Of a stretch of DNA of 64,000 nt, positions 18,547 to 27,579 are shown piece by piece. The position numbers and the translations under genes are program-made. The DNA comes from Planctomycetaceae bacterium (GTDB taxonomy: Bacteria > Planctomycetota > Phycisphaerae > Tepidisphaerales > Tepidisphaeraceae). The notes under the pieces were generated by a model that saw only the letters and a program-made list of their open reading frames with translations, did not search any database and was not told where the DNA came from. Location of the stretch: assembly GCA_027487775.1 (NCBI GenBank), contig JAIYCY010000010.1, forward strand, positions 1-64,000, given 5' to 3'. Position 1 is the first letter of the stretch. The number at the start of each line of letters is the position of its first letter.

Positions 18547-19689
18547 ATGGCTGATGAAAATGAGATCGAGATGGACGACTCGGATGAAGAATCATCCGAG
18601 TCGATGCCCGTTTCGGGTCAGCCGCGAAATCTCAGTTGGACCCTCTCAAAGAATCTGGATCGTCGTGTCGATCAGTACGTGGTCGATCGCGTGGGCTATC
18701 TCACACGTAACGCCGTTCAAGATCTGATCGACGAGGGGCTTCTCACCGTCAATGGCAAGCGGACCAAGGCGAGCTATCGCCCCAAGCAGGGCGACATCGT
18801 CGCTGTGGTTGCGCCTCCGCCACGCGCGGAGACGATCGAACCGGAGGATATTCCGCTCGAGATTGTTTATGAGGACGACTACATCCTCGCGATCAACAAG
18901 CAGACAGGCCTGATCGTCCACCCTGCCCGCGGCGTCTGGAACGGAACGCTCGTCAACGCCCTGATCCACTACGGGCAAGTCCACGGCCATTCATTCAGCA
19001 AGGTTAACGGCCCCTGGCGTCCGGGTATTCTGCATCGCCTCGACCGCAACACGACAGGCGTCATGCTTGTTGCAAAAACCGACGAAGCCCACTGGCGACT
19101 TGCCCGACAGTTCGAGCTGCGCACCATCCAGAAGACGTATCTGGCCATCAGTCACGGCGTGCCCGAACTCCTCGAAGACGTCATCGACCTGCCGATCGGT
19201 CGCGACAAATTCATCCGTGAAAAGATGGCCGTACGCAAAATCGAATCCGGCGCAAAGTCTGCTGTCACGCGATATCAGGTTCTGGAAGCCATCGATGTCA
19301 TCGCAGGCGAATCGTCGACCCTCAATCTCACCAGTGGTCAACACGCCGCCGATCATCGCAAGCCGATGCCCGCCGAGCGGTTCAGTCTCATCAAGCTTTT
19401 CCCCAAGACCGGTCGCACGCACCAACTTCGCGTGCACCTCTCCCACCAGGGTCATCCAATCGTCGGCGACACGCTTTACGGCGGAAAGGTCGTCGAATCG
19501 ACGAAGGCGCCCTTCGGATCGGATGAACTTCCCTATCGATTTGAGCGGCAGGCGTTACATGCCTACGAGATCACCTTCACGCATCCGATCACGCTCAAGC
19601 CCATGACCCTGGGCGCACCACTTCGAGACGACATCCTCAAACTTTACCGCCTGCTTAAATCCGACCCGTCCGCCAACCCCCCGCTCTAA
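18547..19689 (+). CDS. RluD-family ribosomal large subunit pseudouridine synthase
   Basis: From ATG 18547 the 380-aa protein opens with an acidic stretch (MADENEIEMDDSDEE), an S4 RNA-binding domain (about 38-95) and the RluA/RluD catalytic core with Asp166 in HRLDRNTTG. The C-terminal TGRTHQLRVHLSHQGHPIVGD motif is intact. It isomerises uridines in 23S rRNA, or possibly tRNA. A 25-residue insert near 255-280 (GESSTLNLTSGQHAADHRKP) interrupts the core strand region and is unusual. A longer start at 18469 is open but lacks support. Confidence 0.9.
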   Translation: MADENEIEMDDSDEESSESMPVSGQPRNLSWTLSKNLDRRVDQYVVDRVGYLTRNAVQDLIDEGLLTVNGKRTKASYRPKQGDIVAVVAPPPRAETIEPEDIPLEIVYEDDYILAINKQTGLIVHPARGVWNGTLVNALIHYGQVHGHSFSKVNGPWRPGILHRLDRNTTGVMLVAKTDEAHWRLARQFELRTIQKTYLAISHGVPELLEDVIDLPIGRDKFIREKMAVRKIESGAKSAVTRYQVLEAIDVIAGESSTLNLTSGQHAADHRKPMPAERFSLIKLFPKTGRTHQLRVHLSHQGHPIVGDTLYGGKVVESTKAPFGSDELPYRFERQALHAYEITFTHPITLKPMTLGAPLRDDILKLYRLLKSDPSANPPL

Positions 19690-19715
19690 CCACCAACCGC
19701 TCTAGCCCTTGTCCG

Positions 19716-19741
19716 ATCGATCGCATCGCAAAATGATCGAT
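19716..19741. terminator. Hairpin between convergent genes
   Basis: ATCGATC (19716-19722) and GATCGAT (19735-19741) form 7 bp around a 12-nt loop in the 58-bp gap between convergent genes. There is no U tract, so this is a weak bidirectional terminator candidate. Confidence 0.35.
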
Positions 19742-19747
19742 TGCGAT

Positions 19748-21982
19748 TCAACGTCTTCGTCGGGCAAGCATCGTCGCGCCGACACAACCGATCAGTCCCA
19801 TGGTCGCGGGCTCCGGTACTTGCGAGAGGGCCAAACTCCAGTCACCCTCAAATGATCCGGTGATAAATCCATCGCCGGTGCTCGCCGGACCGGACGCAGA
19901 AAGCATCATGTTGAAGTTTCGAGCGAGCGCTAGCAGATCAGGGAAACCGACAGTCCCGTCGTAATTGAAGTCGCCTGCAACCCACGTTCCCGGCTGGTTG
20001 AATGCGCGGGCGAGCGCGAGGAGATCCGAGAAATCGACAATAGAATCGAGATTGGCATCGCCATAGAGTGCGCGTGCCAGTCTGACACTGCTCACGCCGT
20101 CGTCGAGCATGCCGATGCCGACGCTGGGATCCGATGGAAGCGTTGTGAAAAGCAGCCCGGTGGTGTAATTCGACGCAAAGCCCGCAGACAGGATCGAGAT
20201 GATCTGCGCTGCGGGCGAGGATGTACCGGAGTAATCGAACACAAGCGTTCCACCTCGCAGGTCGGCCCCGCCGGGCGAGAAAGACCCACCGCCGATGATC
20301 GGGCGATGTGCGAGTGAAGCCACGCGGACGATGGTCGTACCTTGTTCAAGGGCGGTCGCACCGGTGTAGATGTTGGCGGCGTTGAGTCGGAGTGTGCCCG
20401 GGCCGCGTTTGATGATCCCGCCGCTTTGAATCGGGACGTCGATCGACAGATCAATTGACGCCGCGCCGTCATTGAGCGTGATCGCCCGTTGTCCACCGCC
20501 GAGATCAACAACACCGATCGATCCCGATCCGCTCATCGGACTGATCGTTGCCGCTGCGTCGTTCAGCGGAGTCACGGTGACATCGCCCGTGAAATTGATT
20601 CGCGCGGGCGTCGTCACTGCAGGCTGAAGCTGGATACGGTTGAACGTGATTGATCCACCACTCAGGGCAAACACATGCGCGGCGTCCACTTGAATCGTGT
20701 GAACACTCAAAGAGGCACTGCCCGACAAGGTGACGTTCGACGAAAACCGCGCACTGAATGGCGTCGAGTCCGCCGACGGAACGTAATTGATGTTGAGCAC
20801 ACCGCCGCTCAGGTTGAGCGTCTCGCGTGTGATGAGTTTGCGAATGCTGTGTGAGCCAGTTGAGAGCGTGACGATCGGATTGGCGGTCGCGCGATCGAGA
20901 ATGACGGTGTCATGAACTCCGGGCAGGCGCGTGGTGGGCAGTACAAGCGTGCCAACACGCGCAGGCTGACCGGGCCCTTGCACGGGCGCGATCGGAGTCT
21001 GACCGCTGTTCCACGCCGAGAGCGTCGACCAATCCACGTTGGAGTTACCCACCAGAATCGCCGGGACGAGTTGATCCTTGACGAATTCGATTCCGCCGTT
21101 GGCGACGTTGAGATCGATGGGAGCGTTCGCGCCGGAGGCATTCAATCGCCCGTTGGCGGTGTGTTGCCAGAACGTCCAGGGCTGAGGATTTCCGAAATCG
21201 TCCCAAGGTCCGTAGAGGTTGACGAAAGATGCGTTGGGCTGCACCGTTTGGACATCGATGGACGACGGATTGGTCTCGTTGGGATATCTTGCGACCCAAA
21301 GCTGGGGAAAGTTCTGGACGACTTGAGTTCGCAGGGTGCTCGACGCCCCACCGATGACGTTTTGGGCGTAGTTGCCGTTGATGTACATCATGGGACGAAT
21401 GCCCATGACGGCGAAGACTCGATTAGAGAAGTCGAGACAGAATTGTGCGATTGCGCTATCTGTTCGGATGCCGTCGCCGGTTTCGAGATCGAAGACGGGC
21501 ATGAGATAGCCGGGCCTCATCCAAGCGCCTGCCATCTGGATGTAATGATCGGCTTCGTCGGCCCCGGTATTTGCGATGCCTTCTGCGTTGAGCGTGGTCG
21601 AGATGATGTCGGGCCTGGAAAAGTGGTAGGATCCCGCAAACAAACCCGCTGCAGTTGCGCGCGTGATGTTCTGAACAAAGAAAGGGTCGTCGTAGCGCTG
21701 CGACAGCGTGTTCCCACCGAGATTGTTGTTGGGATCAGACTGGTTATAGACGCCAGTGGTTCCGCCGCGGCTTGAACGGAGAAAGACGAAATCGCGTCCG
21801 TCACCGGGAATCCCATTGACGGATTGTGACGGGCTTCGCTTGGCGGTGGCCCACATCGTGGTGGACCAGTTTCCCTGCCACGCGGAGATGTCAATTCCGA
21901 GAGAGCGGTTCTGCGCATGAGCGACCGCTGCATGAGTCGACAGGACCAACGACACGAGGATGACAGAAGGCTGACGTTTCAT
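19748..21982 (-). CDS. Secreted GH25 muramidase with beta-strand repeats, dockerin-like pair and PEP-CTERM tail
   Basis: The 744-aa product has a signal peptide (1-23, ending AHA). A GH25 lysozyme domain covers about 27-310, with LGIDISAWQG (Asp31), SYHFSRP and FDLETGDG (Asp165, Glu167). Autotransporter-type beta-strand repeats follow (about 320-620, with NIYTGATALEQGTTIVR). A dockerin-like calcium pair lies at 641-690, and a PEP-CTERM tail VPEPATMG, hydrophobic stretch and RRRR at 722-744. It should cleave peptidoglycan beta-1,4 bonds outside the cell or at the envelope, either for remodelling or against other bacteria. Transcription probably starts from a TGCTATAAC element only 11 nt before the ATG. 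Confidence 0.88.
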   Translation of the reverse strand: MKRQPSVILVSLVLSTHAAVAHAQNRSLGIDISAWQGNWSTTMWATAKRSPSQSVNGIPGDGRDFVFLRSSRGGTTGVYNQSDPNNNLGGNTLSQRYDDPFFVQNITRATAAGLFAGSYHFSRPDIISTTLNAEGIANTGADEADHYIQMAGAWMRPGYLMPVFDLETGDGIRTDSAIAQFCLDFSNRVFAVMGIRPMMYINGNYAQNVIGGASSTLRTQVVQNFPQLWVARYPNETNPSSIDVQTVQPNASFVNLYGPWDDFGNPQPWTFWQHTANGRLNASGANAPIDLNVANGGIEFVKDQLVPAILVGNSNVDWSTLSAWNSGQTPIAPVQGPGQPARVGTLVLPTTRLPGVHDTVILDRATANPIVTLSTGSHSIRKLITRETLNLSGGVLNINYVPSADSTPFSARFSSNVTLSGSASLSVHTIQVDAAHVFALSGGSITFNRIQLQPAVTTPARINFTGDVTVTPLNDAAATISPMSGSGSIGVVDLGGGQRAITLNDGAASIDLSIDVPIQSGGIIKRGPGTLRLNAANIYTGATALEQGTTIVRVASLAHRPIIGGGSFSPGGADLRGGTLVFDYSGTSSPAAQIISILSAGFASNYTTGLLFTTLPSDPSVGIGMLDDGVSSVRLARALYGDANLDSIVDFSDLLALARAFNQPGTWVAGDFNYDGTVGFPDLLALARNFNMMLSASGPASTGDGFITGSFEGDWSLALSQVPEPATMGLIGCVGATMLARRRR

Positions 21983-21993
21983 GGGCGGCCCTT

Positions 21994-22002
21994 GTTATAG
22001 CA
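21994..22002 (-). promoter_or_regulatory. Extended -10 promoter TGCTATAAC for the GH25 gene
   Basis: On the minus strand TGC-TATAAC ends 11 nt before the ATG at 21982, predicting a leader of only about 4 nt. Similar elements precede the genes at 45684 and 53281. Confidence 0.5.
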
Positions 22003-22128
22003 TATGCCAAAGATCCGGACGAGATCGAATCGCAACGGATTTCACCGGCACTCTACAAGATGTCAAATGTGAAGCTGGGAAAGATATCGCGCACTTCTGT
22101 GCCAAGCACGGTAGTATCAGCCAGAAGA

Positions 22129-22212
22129 TGGCCCCCGTGGGACTTGAACCCACACTCCCTTGCGGGAAGCGGATTTTGAATCCGCCGCGTCTGCCAATTC
22201 CGCCAGGGGGCC
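22129..22212 (-). tRNA. tRNA-Leu (anticodon CAA)
   Basis: An 84-nt cloverleaf reads on the minus strand: acceptor GGCCCCC/GGGGGCC, a D-arm with AATTGGCAGAC, anticodon stem GCGGA/TCCGC with loop TTCAAAA (anticodon CAA), a long class II variable arm (CCCGCAAGGG), and T-arm GTGGG-TTCAAGT-CCCAC. The discriminator is A and CCA is not encoded. It decodes UUG leucine codons. Confidence 0.95.
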
Positions 22213-22224
22213 GGAGGACGGGGG

Positions 22225-22230
22225 ATCATA
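22225..22230 (-). promoter_or_regulatory. Putative -10 box of tRNA-Leu
   Basis: TATGAT on the minus strand lies 12 nt before the tRNA 5' end, a normal distance for transcription to start a few nucleotides upstream. The -35 is not clear. Confidence 0.35.
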
Positions 22231-22251
22231 CACCGATCTGATCATTTTTGC

Positions 22252-22317
22252 GAGTCCTCGTGCCTCGTCTTTTGAGTCCTCGTGCCTCGTCTTTTGAGTC
22301 CTCGTGCCTCGTCTTTT
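22252..22317. repeat. Three perfect 22-bp tandem repeats
   Basis: The unit GAGTCCTCGTGCCTCGTC plus TTTT occurs at 22252-22273, 22274-22295 and 22296-22317, between the tRNA and the stop of the TrmB-like gene. Confidence 0.9.
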
Positions 22318-22332
22318 GAGGATGAATTCGAC

Positions 22333-23262
22333 TTATGGACACAGCCGGGCGGGATCAGCACGTTGGGCGGAGATCGCGTAGATCGGTCGGCCGCGTGCGA
22401 CAAAGCGTTGCTCGTAGCCGCTCATGTATCGCGTCAGGACGTGACCAGCGGGGACGCCCGCCGACGCTCCGGCCCGTTCGATGTCGCTCCAGAAATCGTG
22501 ACTCTGTCCGATGATGCTCAGAACGCGCACGAGCGTATCGTCACACGTCGAACGATCATCCTCGGCAAGCAGGTCGCGTTGCCTGACCCGCAGACGTCTT
22601 CCATCGACGTCGCGGGCATTTCTGTCTTGAGCGGGATTGGAAAAGTGTGCGGGTGCGTCAATCCCAAAGAGGCCGAGTATCCATGCATAAAGGCCAGCAT
22701 GATCGGTCTTGATGTGAATCGTTCCGCCGATTTTTAAGAGTGCTGCGATCGATAGCAGGAAGTTCGCGTTGACGAGTCGATGAGCGCGCTCCTGCGGGCG
22801 ATCGCTCGGCTCGGGATGCAGGATCCATATCTCGTCGATTTCGCCTGGCGCGAACCAGTCGGGCATATCCTGTGCACGCCCGAGGACGAACCGAACGTGT
22901 TGGCGGCGCTGGTCTGGAACAATGTCGATGGCGTGGATGGCTTCGATCAGTGTTTTTCGTTTCCAGTCGATGCCGACGCACAGGATCTGGGGCGGGCTTG
23001 GCGAAATGGACTCATGCAAAACCGCCGCGCGGAGCATCGAGCCATTCCATGTACCGACTTCGACGAGAAGTTTCGTGTCTGCATGAAATGGACTGCGCCA
23101 CGCGCCGCGAAGCTGAGCGGCATCGGTCGGCCGGAGGAGTTTCGGTTGGGCCCCGTCAGATGAATTGCGATCGTGCGAAGCACATTGATCGTGCGAATCA
23201 CATTGACCGAGAGAAGCACGATGATCGTGCGACGGATTGCGATCGCGCTGTTGTTCGCTCAT
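22333..23262 (-). CDS. TrmB-like tRNA (guanine-N7)-methyltransferase, divergent
   Basis: Start ATG 23262 overlaps the acylphosphatase stop (ATGA), giving 309 aa. The core has a SAM motif [13 protein letters not shown], an IDWKRK strand, [19 protein letters not shown] in the place of the canonical FPDPWPKxRHxxRR loop, [18 protein letters not shown], and a final [19 protein letters not shown] matching the TrmB T-x-x-E-x-[KR]-F-x-x-x-G-x-x-I ending. TrmB makes m7G46 in tRNA. The substitutions in the HPEPS loop and an 18-bp-repeat-encoded N-terminal segment ([24 protein letters not shown]) are odd, so the assignment is to the family rather than a proven TrmB. Confidence 0.7.
   Translation of the reverse strand: MSEQQRDRNPSHDHRASLGQCDSHDQCASHDRNSSDGAQPKLLRPTDAAQLRGAWRSPFHADTKLLVEVGTWNGSMLRAAVLHESISPSPPQILCVGIDWKRKTLIEAIHAIDIVPDQRRQHVRFVLGRAQDMPDWFAPGEIDEIWILHPEPSDRPQERAHRLVNANFLLSIAALLKIGGTIHIKTDHAGLYAWILGLFGIDAPAHFSNPAQDRNARDVDGRRLRVRQRDLLAEDDRSTCDDTLVRVLSIIGQSHDFWSDIERAGASAGVPAGHVLTRYMSGYEQRFVARGRPIYAISAQRADPARLCP
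23169..23240. repeat. 18-bp tandem repeat inside the TrmB-like gene
   Basis: Four units of the GATCGTGCGAAGCACATT type (23169, 23187, 23205, 23223) encode hexapeptide repeats near the N terminus. A period of 18 keeps the frame. Confidence 0.75.
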
Positions 23263-23531
23263 CGCCGGATCTCGAAAGCGAGAAATTCTCCAGTGGATGA
23301 CTCGACCCGATTTTCGACATGCTGGATGTAATCGCTCATGCGGTCGCGAATGTCGGAAACGAGTCGATCGATGTCGGCGGGCTTGGCTTCGACGACGAGT
23401 TCGACGCGTCCGTCGTTGAGATTGCGCACGAAGCCTTTGACCGGAAGTTCGAGCGCTGCGGTTCGCACCTGGTAGCGAAAGCCAACCCCCTGGACGTGCC
23501 CGGAAAAGAGAATGACGCGACGCTCGATCAT
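23259..23531 (-). CDS. acyP: Acylphosphatase
   Basis: The 90-aa protein from ATG 23531 has the acylphosphatase signature [13 protein letters not shown] with catalytic Arg19 and the second motif [16 protein letters not shown] with catalytic Asn37. It hydrolyses acyl phosphates such as carbamoyl phosphate. A TTG at 23558 overlapping the upstream stop would add nine residues and is a possible alternative start. It sits between a PHP phosphoesterase and the TrmB-like gene with overlapping junctions, so all are probably co-transcribed. Confidence 0.92.
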   Translation of the reverse strand: MIERRVILFSGHVQGVGFRYQVRTAALELPVKGFVRNLNDGRVELVVEAKPADIDRLVSDIRDRMSDYIQHVENRVESSTGEFLAFEIRR

Positions 23532-23554
23532 CGGATGAATGGTAAACGAGTTGA

Positions 23555-24418
23555 TCAATCCGATCGAGCGAGCTTTGACAAGTGCTCGCGGATCGCACTG
23601 AGATAGGCCTCCGGCACGCGGAGTCGCTGGGCGAAACCGATGGTGATGTGCGGCTTGTTCGATCCGTGAAAATCGCTTCCGCCGGTCTTGAGCAGGCCGA
23701 ATCGCTCGGCCCAGCCTTCAAGCATGTCGACGACGTGTTCTGGATGATCCGAATGCAGGACCTCGACCGCATCAAGACCAAGATCCGCGAGCGTCTTGAT
23801 CTCCTCGCGAAGCTGGGCGCGGTTTTGTTTACGAAGTTGGACGGGGTGCGCGAGCGAAACGATCCCGCCGGCGGAGTGAATCAAGTCGATCGCTTCGCGT
23901 GCGGTAAGCCGTTCCTTGTCTGCGTAAGCGCTACCTCCCTGCCCGAGATATTGCGAGAAGGCTTGCGCGCTTGTTTTGACCACGCCGAGTTCGATCAGCG
24001 CGGCAGCGATGTGAGGTCGACCGACGACGCCGCGCCCGGCGATTCGCGCGACGTGTTCATCGGTGATGGCGATGCCCTGTGCATTGAGCGTCTTGATGAT
24101 TTGACGATTGCGTTCATAGCGGGCCTGAACCAGATCGCCGAGTGTTCTGGAAAGGATCGGGCTGTTCGGATCGATGCCATAGCCGAGCAGATGCATCGTT
24201 CCCGGGCGTGGATAGGCGCAGGAGATCTCGATGCCGGGGATGAAGTCGATGCCGAGCACGCGCGCCTCATCAGCCGCCTCGGCGAGACCGGCGGTGGTGT
24301 CGTGATCGGTCAGCGCCAGGGCAGAGAGCGAAGATCGTGCGGCACACTGCACAAGTTCGCGCGGCGAGAGTGTTCCGTCGCTGGCGGTTGAGTGGGTGTG
24401 AAGATCGATGTAAGTCAA
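23555..24418 (-). CDS. PHP-domain phosphoesterase (RNase AM / nucleotide 3'-phosphatase type)
   Basis: The product starts at TTG 24418 (GAAAGG 4 nt upstream), reading [21 protein letters not shown] 24439 is an alternative. Metal-binding motifs of the PHP family are present: DLHTHS, ALTDHDT, PGIEIS, a GRPHIA region, VSLAHP and GGSDFHG. At 287 aa it matches the stand-alone PHP family that includes 3',5'-bisphosphate nucleotidases and 5'-3' exoribonuclease RNase AM. It probably degrades small nucleotides or matures RNA ends. It starts 27 bp after the cysK stop in the same minus-strand operon. Confidence 0.87.
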   Translation of the reverse strand: MTYIDLHTHSTASDGTLSPRELVQCAARSSLSALALTDHDTTAGLAEAADEARVLGIDFIPGIEISCAYPRPGTMHLLGYGIDPNSPILSRTLGDLVQARYERNRQIIKTLNAQGIAITDEHVARIAGRGVVGRPHIAAALIELGVVKTSAQAFSQYLGQGGSAYADKERLTAREAIDLIHSAGGIVSLAHPVQLRKQNRAQLREEIKTLADLGLDAVEVLHSDHPEHVVDMLEGWAERFGLLKTGGSDFHGSNKPHITIGFAQRLRVPEAYLSAIREHLSKLARSD

Positions 24419-24445
24419 AGTGCCTTTCGCGAGCCACAACTCGTA

Positions 24446-25408
24446 TCACACTTCTTCATACAACGGGGTGCTCAGATAGCGTTCGCCGAAGCTGCACATG
24501 ATCGTGACGATGGTTTTGCCTTTGTTTTCGGGGCGCTGCGCGACTTGAGCCGCGGCGCACATGTTGGCCCCGCTGCTGATACCGCCCAGGATTCCTTCTT
24601 CCCGCGCAAGGCGACGGCCCCAGGCGAACGCATCGTCGTCAGACACCTTGATCACTTCATCAACGATGTTGGTATGGAGATTGTCGGGGACAAATCCTGC
24701 TCCGATGCCTTGGATTTTGTGCGGGCCTGGCACGAGCGGCTCGTTGGCGAGTTTTTGGGTGATCACGGGGCTGCTCACCGGCTCGACCGCGATAGCCTTG
24801 AAACTCGGATTCCGCTTTTTGATGATCTCGGCCACACCGGTAATGGTTCCGCCCGTGCCGACACCTGCGACGATAAAATCGACCTTTCCGCCGGTGTCTT
24901 GCCAGATTTCCTCGGCGGTGGTTTCGTGGTGAATTTTCACGTTCGCGGGATTGGCAAACTGCATCGGCATGAATGCCTTGGGATGCTCATTGAGCAATTC
25001 GCTCGCCCGGTTGATCGCCCCGCGCATGCGTTCGGCGGCGGGGGTGAGGACGAGTTCCGCGCCGAGCGCCTTGAGGATGCGTCGACGTTCGAGGCTCATG
25101 CTCTCTGGCATCGTCAGAATCAGTCGATACCCCTTGGCCGCGCATACGAAGGCGAGGGCGATACCGGTGTTACCGCTGGTCGGTTCGATGATGACGGTAT
25201 CGGCGTCGATTTTGCCTTCCCGTTCGGCGGCTTCGATCATGGCGAGGCCGATGCGATCTTTAACGCTCGCAAGCGGATTAAAGAACTCGCATTTGGCAAG
25301 CACCGTCGCAGCACCCGCAGGCAAGAGCCGATTGACGCGTACAAGCGGTGTTCCGCCGATGGTTTCGATGATGTTGTTGTAAACGCGACCTTCAGGTTTC
25401 CGTGGCAT
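24446..25408 (-). CDS. cysK: Cysteine synthase
   Basis: From ATG 25408 (TTTGGAG 7 nt upstream) the protein is 320 aa, the normal length. PLP-binding Lys50 is in [11 protein letters not shown]; the substrate loop [10 protein letters not shown], the phosphate loop [10 protein letters not shown], and the C-terminal GISSGAN are all intact. It condenses O-acetylserine, or O-phosphoserine in some lineages, with sulfide to make cysteine. Its upstream neighbour is a JAMM metalloprotease, which hints at a sulfur-carrier-protein route. Confidence 0.93.
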   Translation of the reverse strand: MPRKPEGRVYNNIIETIGGTPLVRVNRLLPAGAATVLAKCEFFNPLASVKDRIGLAMIEAAEREGKIDADTVIIEPTSGNTGIALAFVCAAKGYRLILTMPESMSLERRRILKALGAELVLTPAAERMRGAINRASELLNEHPKAFMPMQFANPANVKIHHETTAEEIWQDTGGKVDFIVAGVGTGGTITGVAEIIKKRNPSFKAIAVEPVSSPVITQKLANEPLVPGPHKIQGIGAGFVPDNLHTNIVDEVIKVSDDDAFAWGRRLAREEGILGGISSGANMCAAAQVAQRPENKGKTIVTIMCSFGERYLSTPLYEEV

Positions 25409-25499
25409 AAATCGACTCCAAATGGATGTTTCAACCGACCCTCGACGCAGACTCAAATCGTCCGCTGGCAAAGCCAAGATACACTAATCGTCCCTTTTC

Positions 25500-26039
25500 C
25501 TATCGGGAATCGTCTTGAGATTCAAGTTCACACGCAACGGGCTCGAATCTGCCCGCGCCATGCCCCTCATGGTAGACCCACGCCCCATGCCCGGTCACCC
25601 TGCCTCCCGGTTTTATCCCACTCAATCCCTCGACCCATCGGGCCTCCGATCCGGCCAATGCTTCGCCAGATTCGCGCTGTGCCATCCCCAGAATCAAGTA
25701 AACCAACCCCGGAAATGCATGTTCCCCGTCCGCCCGGCTCGGTATCGGATCACCGTTCGGATGGGAGTGCCACACACCGACCACCCGCCGCCCGCTCGTA
25801 TCGGCATCTCGCTCGATCCGCATCCAATCGCGTGGATCGATCTCGTACCAACTCGACAGACGTGCCCCGGTCGCCCGATTCTCCACGCTGATCGCTTCAA
25901 GCCATCGTACGTTCCCGCACGCGATCTCCTGATCCAACGTCGTCACGAGCAGGCCACACGCCTCGTTCGGCCAGCACTGCTCCGCTTCACGCTTCAGCAC
26001 GCGCCATGTCTGCATCGAAATCTTCCACACCTGATCCAT
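25500..26039 (-). CDS. JAMM/MPN+ metalloprotease (Mec-like)
   Basis: The 179-aa product has all JAMM zinc ligands and catalytic residues: Glu26 in NEACGLL, then HSHPNGDPIPSRAD with His91, His93, Ser101 and Asp104. Bacterial members cleave isopeptide-like bonds at the C terminus of ubiquitin-like sulfur carriers; Mec releases cysteine from CysO-cysteine next to CysM. Here the gene is 91 bp upstream of cysK on the same strand, which fits that role, but no ThiS/CysO-like carrier is visible in the window. Start ATG 26039 was chosen because MDQVWKISMQTW aligns with the usual beginning; ATG 26090 is also open. Confidence 0.85.
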   Translation of the reverse strand: MDQVWKISMQTWRVLKREAEQCWPNEACGLLVTTLDQEIACGNVRWLEAISVENRATGARLSSWYEIDPRDWMRIERDADTSGRRVVGVWHSHPNGDPIPSRADGEHAFPGLVYLILGMAQRESGEALAGSEARWVEGLSGIKPGGRVTGHGAWVYHEGHGAGRFEPVACELESQDDSR

Positions 26040-26183
26040 CGTCCGATCGTTCCTTGCTCGCAGTCTCGTCAATCCTGGATGACAGTCCAATCAGTCGTTC
26101 CCACGCGACTGATGAACAGCCCCGATTCGATTGGCGTGCCTGCCGACCGAATCCGCTTCTGCGGTGTCCTGACACTTCCTCAA

Positions 26184-26268
26184 CTGCGACAATCCGCTAC
26201 ACTCTCGCGTTCCGATGTAACGCTGCGACAGTTCATCCACCTGCGACAATCTCGTCTTGCGATGTCGC
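26184..26268. promoter_or_regulatory. Repeated TGCGACA sites, candidate operator
   Basis: CTGCGACA occurs at 26184-26191, 26223-26230 and 26241-26248 on the plus strand; the last forms an inverted repeat GCGACA-14 nt-TGTCGC with 26263-26268. The sites lie between divergent JAMM and response-regulator genes and resemble the GCGAC half-sites of RegA/ActR-type regulators. Confidence 0.4.
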
Positions 26269-26298
26269 CACATACCAAAATCGCCTGCGGAACGAATC

Positions 26299-26886
26299 AT
26301 GCAAACCACCCCACCGCCGAGTCATCAGCCCAAGAGTGATCTTCCTTCGATTCTGGTTGTTGACGACGATCAGATATTTCGGAATCGGCTTGTTCGCGCG
26401 CTGCAGACGCGCTTGTACACGATCTATGCCGCCGCCAGTTTTGAAGAAGCTGTAGTCCTTGCTCGGCGGCACGCCCCGCCTCGCGCGATCGTGGACATGC
26501 GCATGCCGTCGATGAACGGTGCATCCACCAACACCGCCGGCCTGGATCTGATCACCGAGCTTGCCAAGATCGATCCCGACATCGATATCGTCGTCCTCAC
26601 GGGTTACGGCTCGATCGCAACGGCAGTCGAGGCGGTGCGTCGCGGTGCGCGCGACTATCTCACTAAACCGGTGGACACCGACCAGATCCTCGCCGCCTTC
26701 GAACGCGAACGAGAGCACGAAGCGCCCGCGCCCGACGCCGCCCCGAGTCTCGCCCGCGTCGAGTGGGAACATATCCAGCGCATTCTTGCCGACTGCGCCG
26801 GCAACATCTCGCAGGCAGCACGAAAGCTGGGGATCCACCGCCGCAGCCTGCAACGGAAACTCAGCAAGCTTCCGCCGCTCGAATGA
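26299..26886 (+). CDS. RegA/ActR-type response regulator with Fis-type HTH
   Basis: From ATG 26299 the product is 195 aa. The receiver domain has the acidic pair Asp22-Asp23, phospho-acceptor Asp66 (AIVDMRMPSMNG), Thr101 and Lys123. An unusual Gly/Thr/Asn insert (GASTNTAGLDL) follows the phosphorylation loop. The C-terminal HTH is GNISQAARKLGIHRRSLQRKLSK, close to RegA/PrrA/ActR redox regulators. No sensor kinase is adjacent. The repeated TGCGACA sites upstream suggest autoregulation. Confidence 0.87.
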   Translation: MQTTPPPSHQPKSDLPSILVVDDDQIFRNRLVRALQTRLYTIYAAASFEEAVVLARRHAPPRAIVDMRMPSMNGASTNTAGLDLITELAKIDPDIDIVVLTGYGSIATAVEAVRRGARDYLTKPVDTDQILAAFEREREHEAPAPDAAPSLARVEWEHIQRILADCAGNISQAARKLGIHRRSLQRKLSKLPPLE

Positions 26887-27014
26887 ACTCGCCGCCTGCA
26901 GTACGCATCCAATCACGCAGGCCGATTGATTTCCTGCCACCATGGACCCAATGGATCGACACGCATCGCCCGGTCGGTTAGCGTCTCGATCCATCCAAAC
27001 TCCGAAAGGCCCTC

Positions 27015-27500
27015 ATGCAGATCGCACCCGGACACGTCGCACGCATTCAATACATCCTCACCGGACCCGACGGCACGACGCTTGATCAAAGCCCCGAGGG
27101 CCAACCCCTGCCCTACCTGCACGGCCACAAGAACATCATCCCGGGCCTCGAGGCCGCCCTCGCGGGTCGATCCGCTGGGGAACAATTCAAGGTCACGATT
27201 CCGTCCGACCAGGCTTATGGCCCTAAAAATCCGAATCTCATCGGCGTCGTGCCCCGGACCAGCTTTCCGAAAGACCAGATGATCACCGTCGGGCAACAAT
27301 TCCAGGCCAACGATCCTCAGGGCCAGGCCTTCATGGTTCGCGTCACCGCGCTGACCGAGTCCGACGTCACCGTCGATGCGAATCACCCGCTCGCCGGCGT
27401 TGATCTGACGTTCAACGTGACCGTTGTCGATGTTCGCGTTGCAACCAAGGAAGAACTCGATCACGGACACGTGCACGGCCCGGGCGGACATCATCATTGA
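27015..27500 (+). CDS. slyD: FKBP-type peptidyl-prolyl isomerase, SlyD type
   Basis: The 161-aa protein has the SlyD plan: FKBP halves at residues 1-65 and 125-150 (YLHGHKNIIPGLEAALAG) flanking the IF chaperone insert (about 68-122, YGPKNPNLIGVVPRTSFP), and a short His-rich tail (DHGHVHGPGGHHH) for metal binding. It acts as a cytoplasmic folding factor and nickel or other metal binder. It is on the same strand as the response regulator, 128 bp downstream. Confidence 0.92.
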   Translation: MQIAPGHVARIQYILTGPDGTTLDQSPEGQPLPYLHGHKNIIPGLEAALAGRSAGEQFKVTIPSDQAYGPKNPNLIGVVPRTSFPKDQMITVGQQFQANDPQGQAFMVRVTALTESDVTVDANHPLAGVDLTFNVTVVDVRVATKEELDHGHVHGPGGHHH

Positions 27501-27579
27501 TCGTGCATTCTTTGATTGCTCGATCCCGAACCGGTGCACCTTCGTCGCACAGACCTTCAAACGTTGTCAGTGATTCGAT

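Noticed and set aside
22252-22317. CRISPR array
   Set aside because: Units are 22 bp in direct contact with no spacers; it is a tandem repeat.
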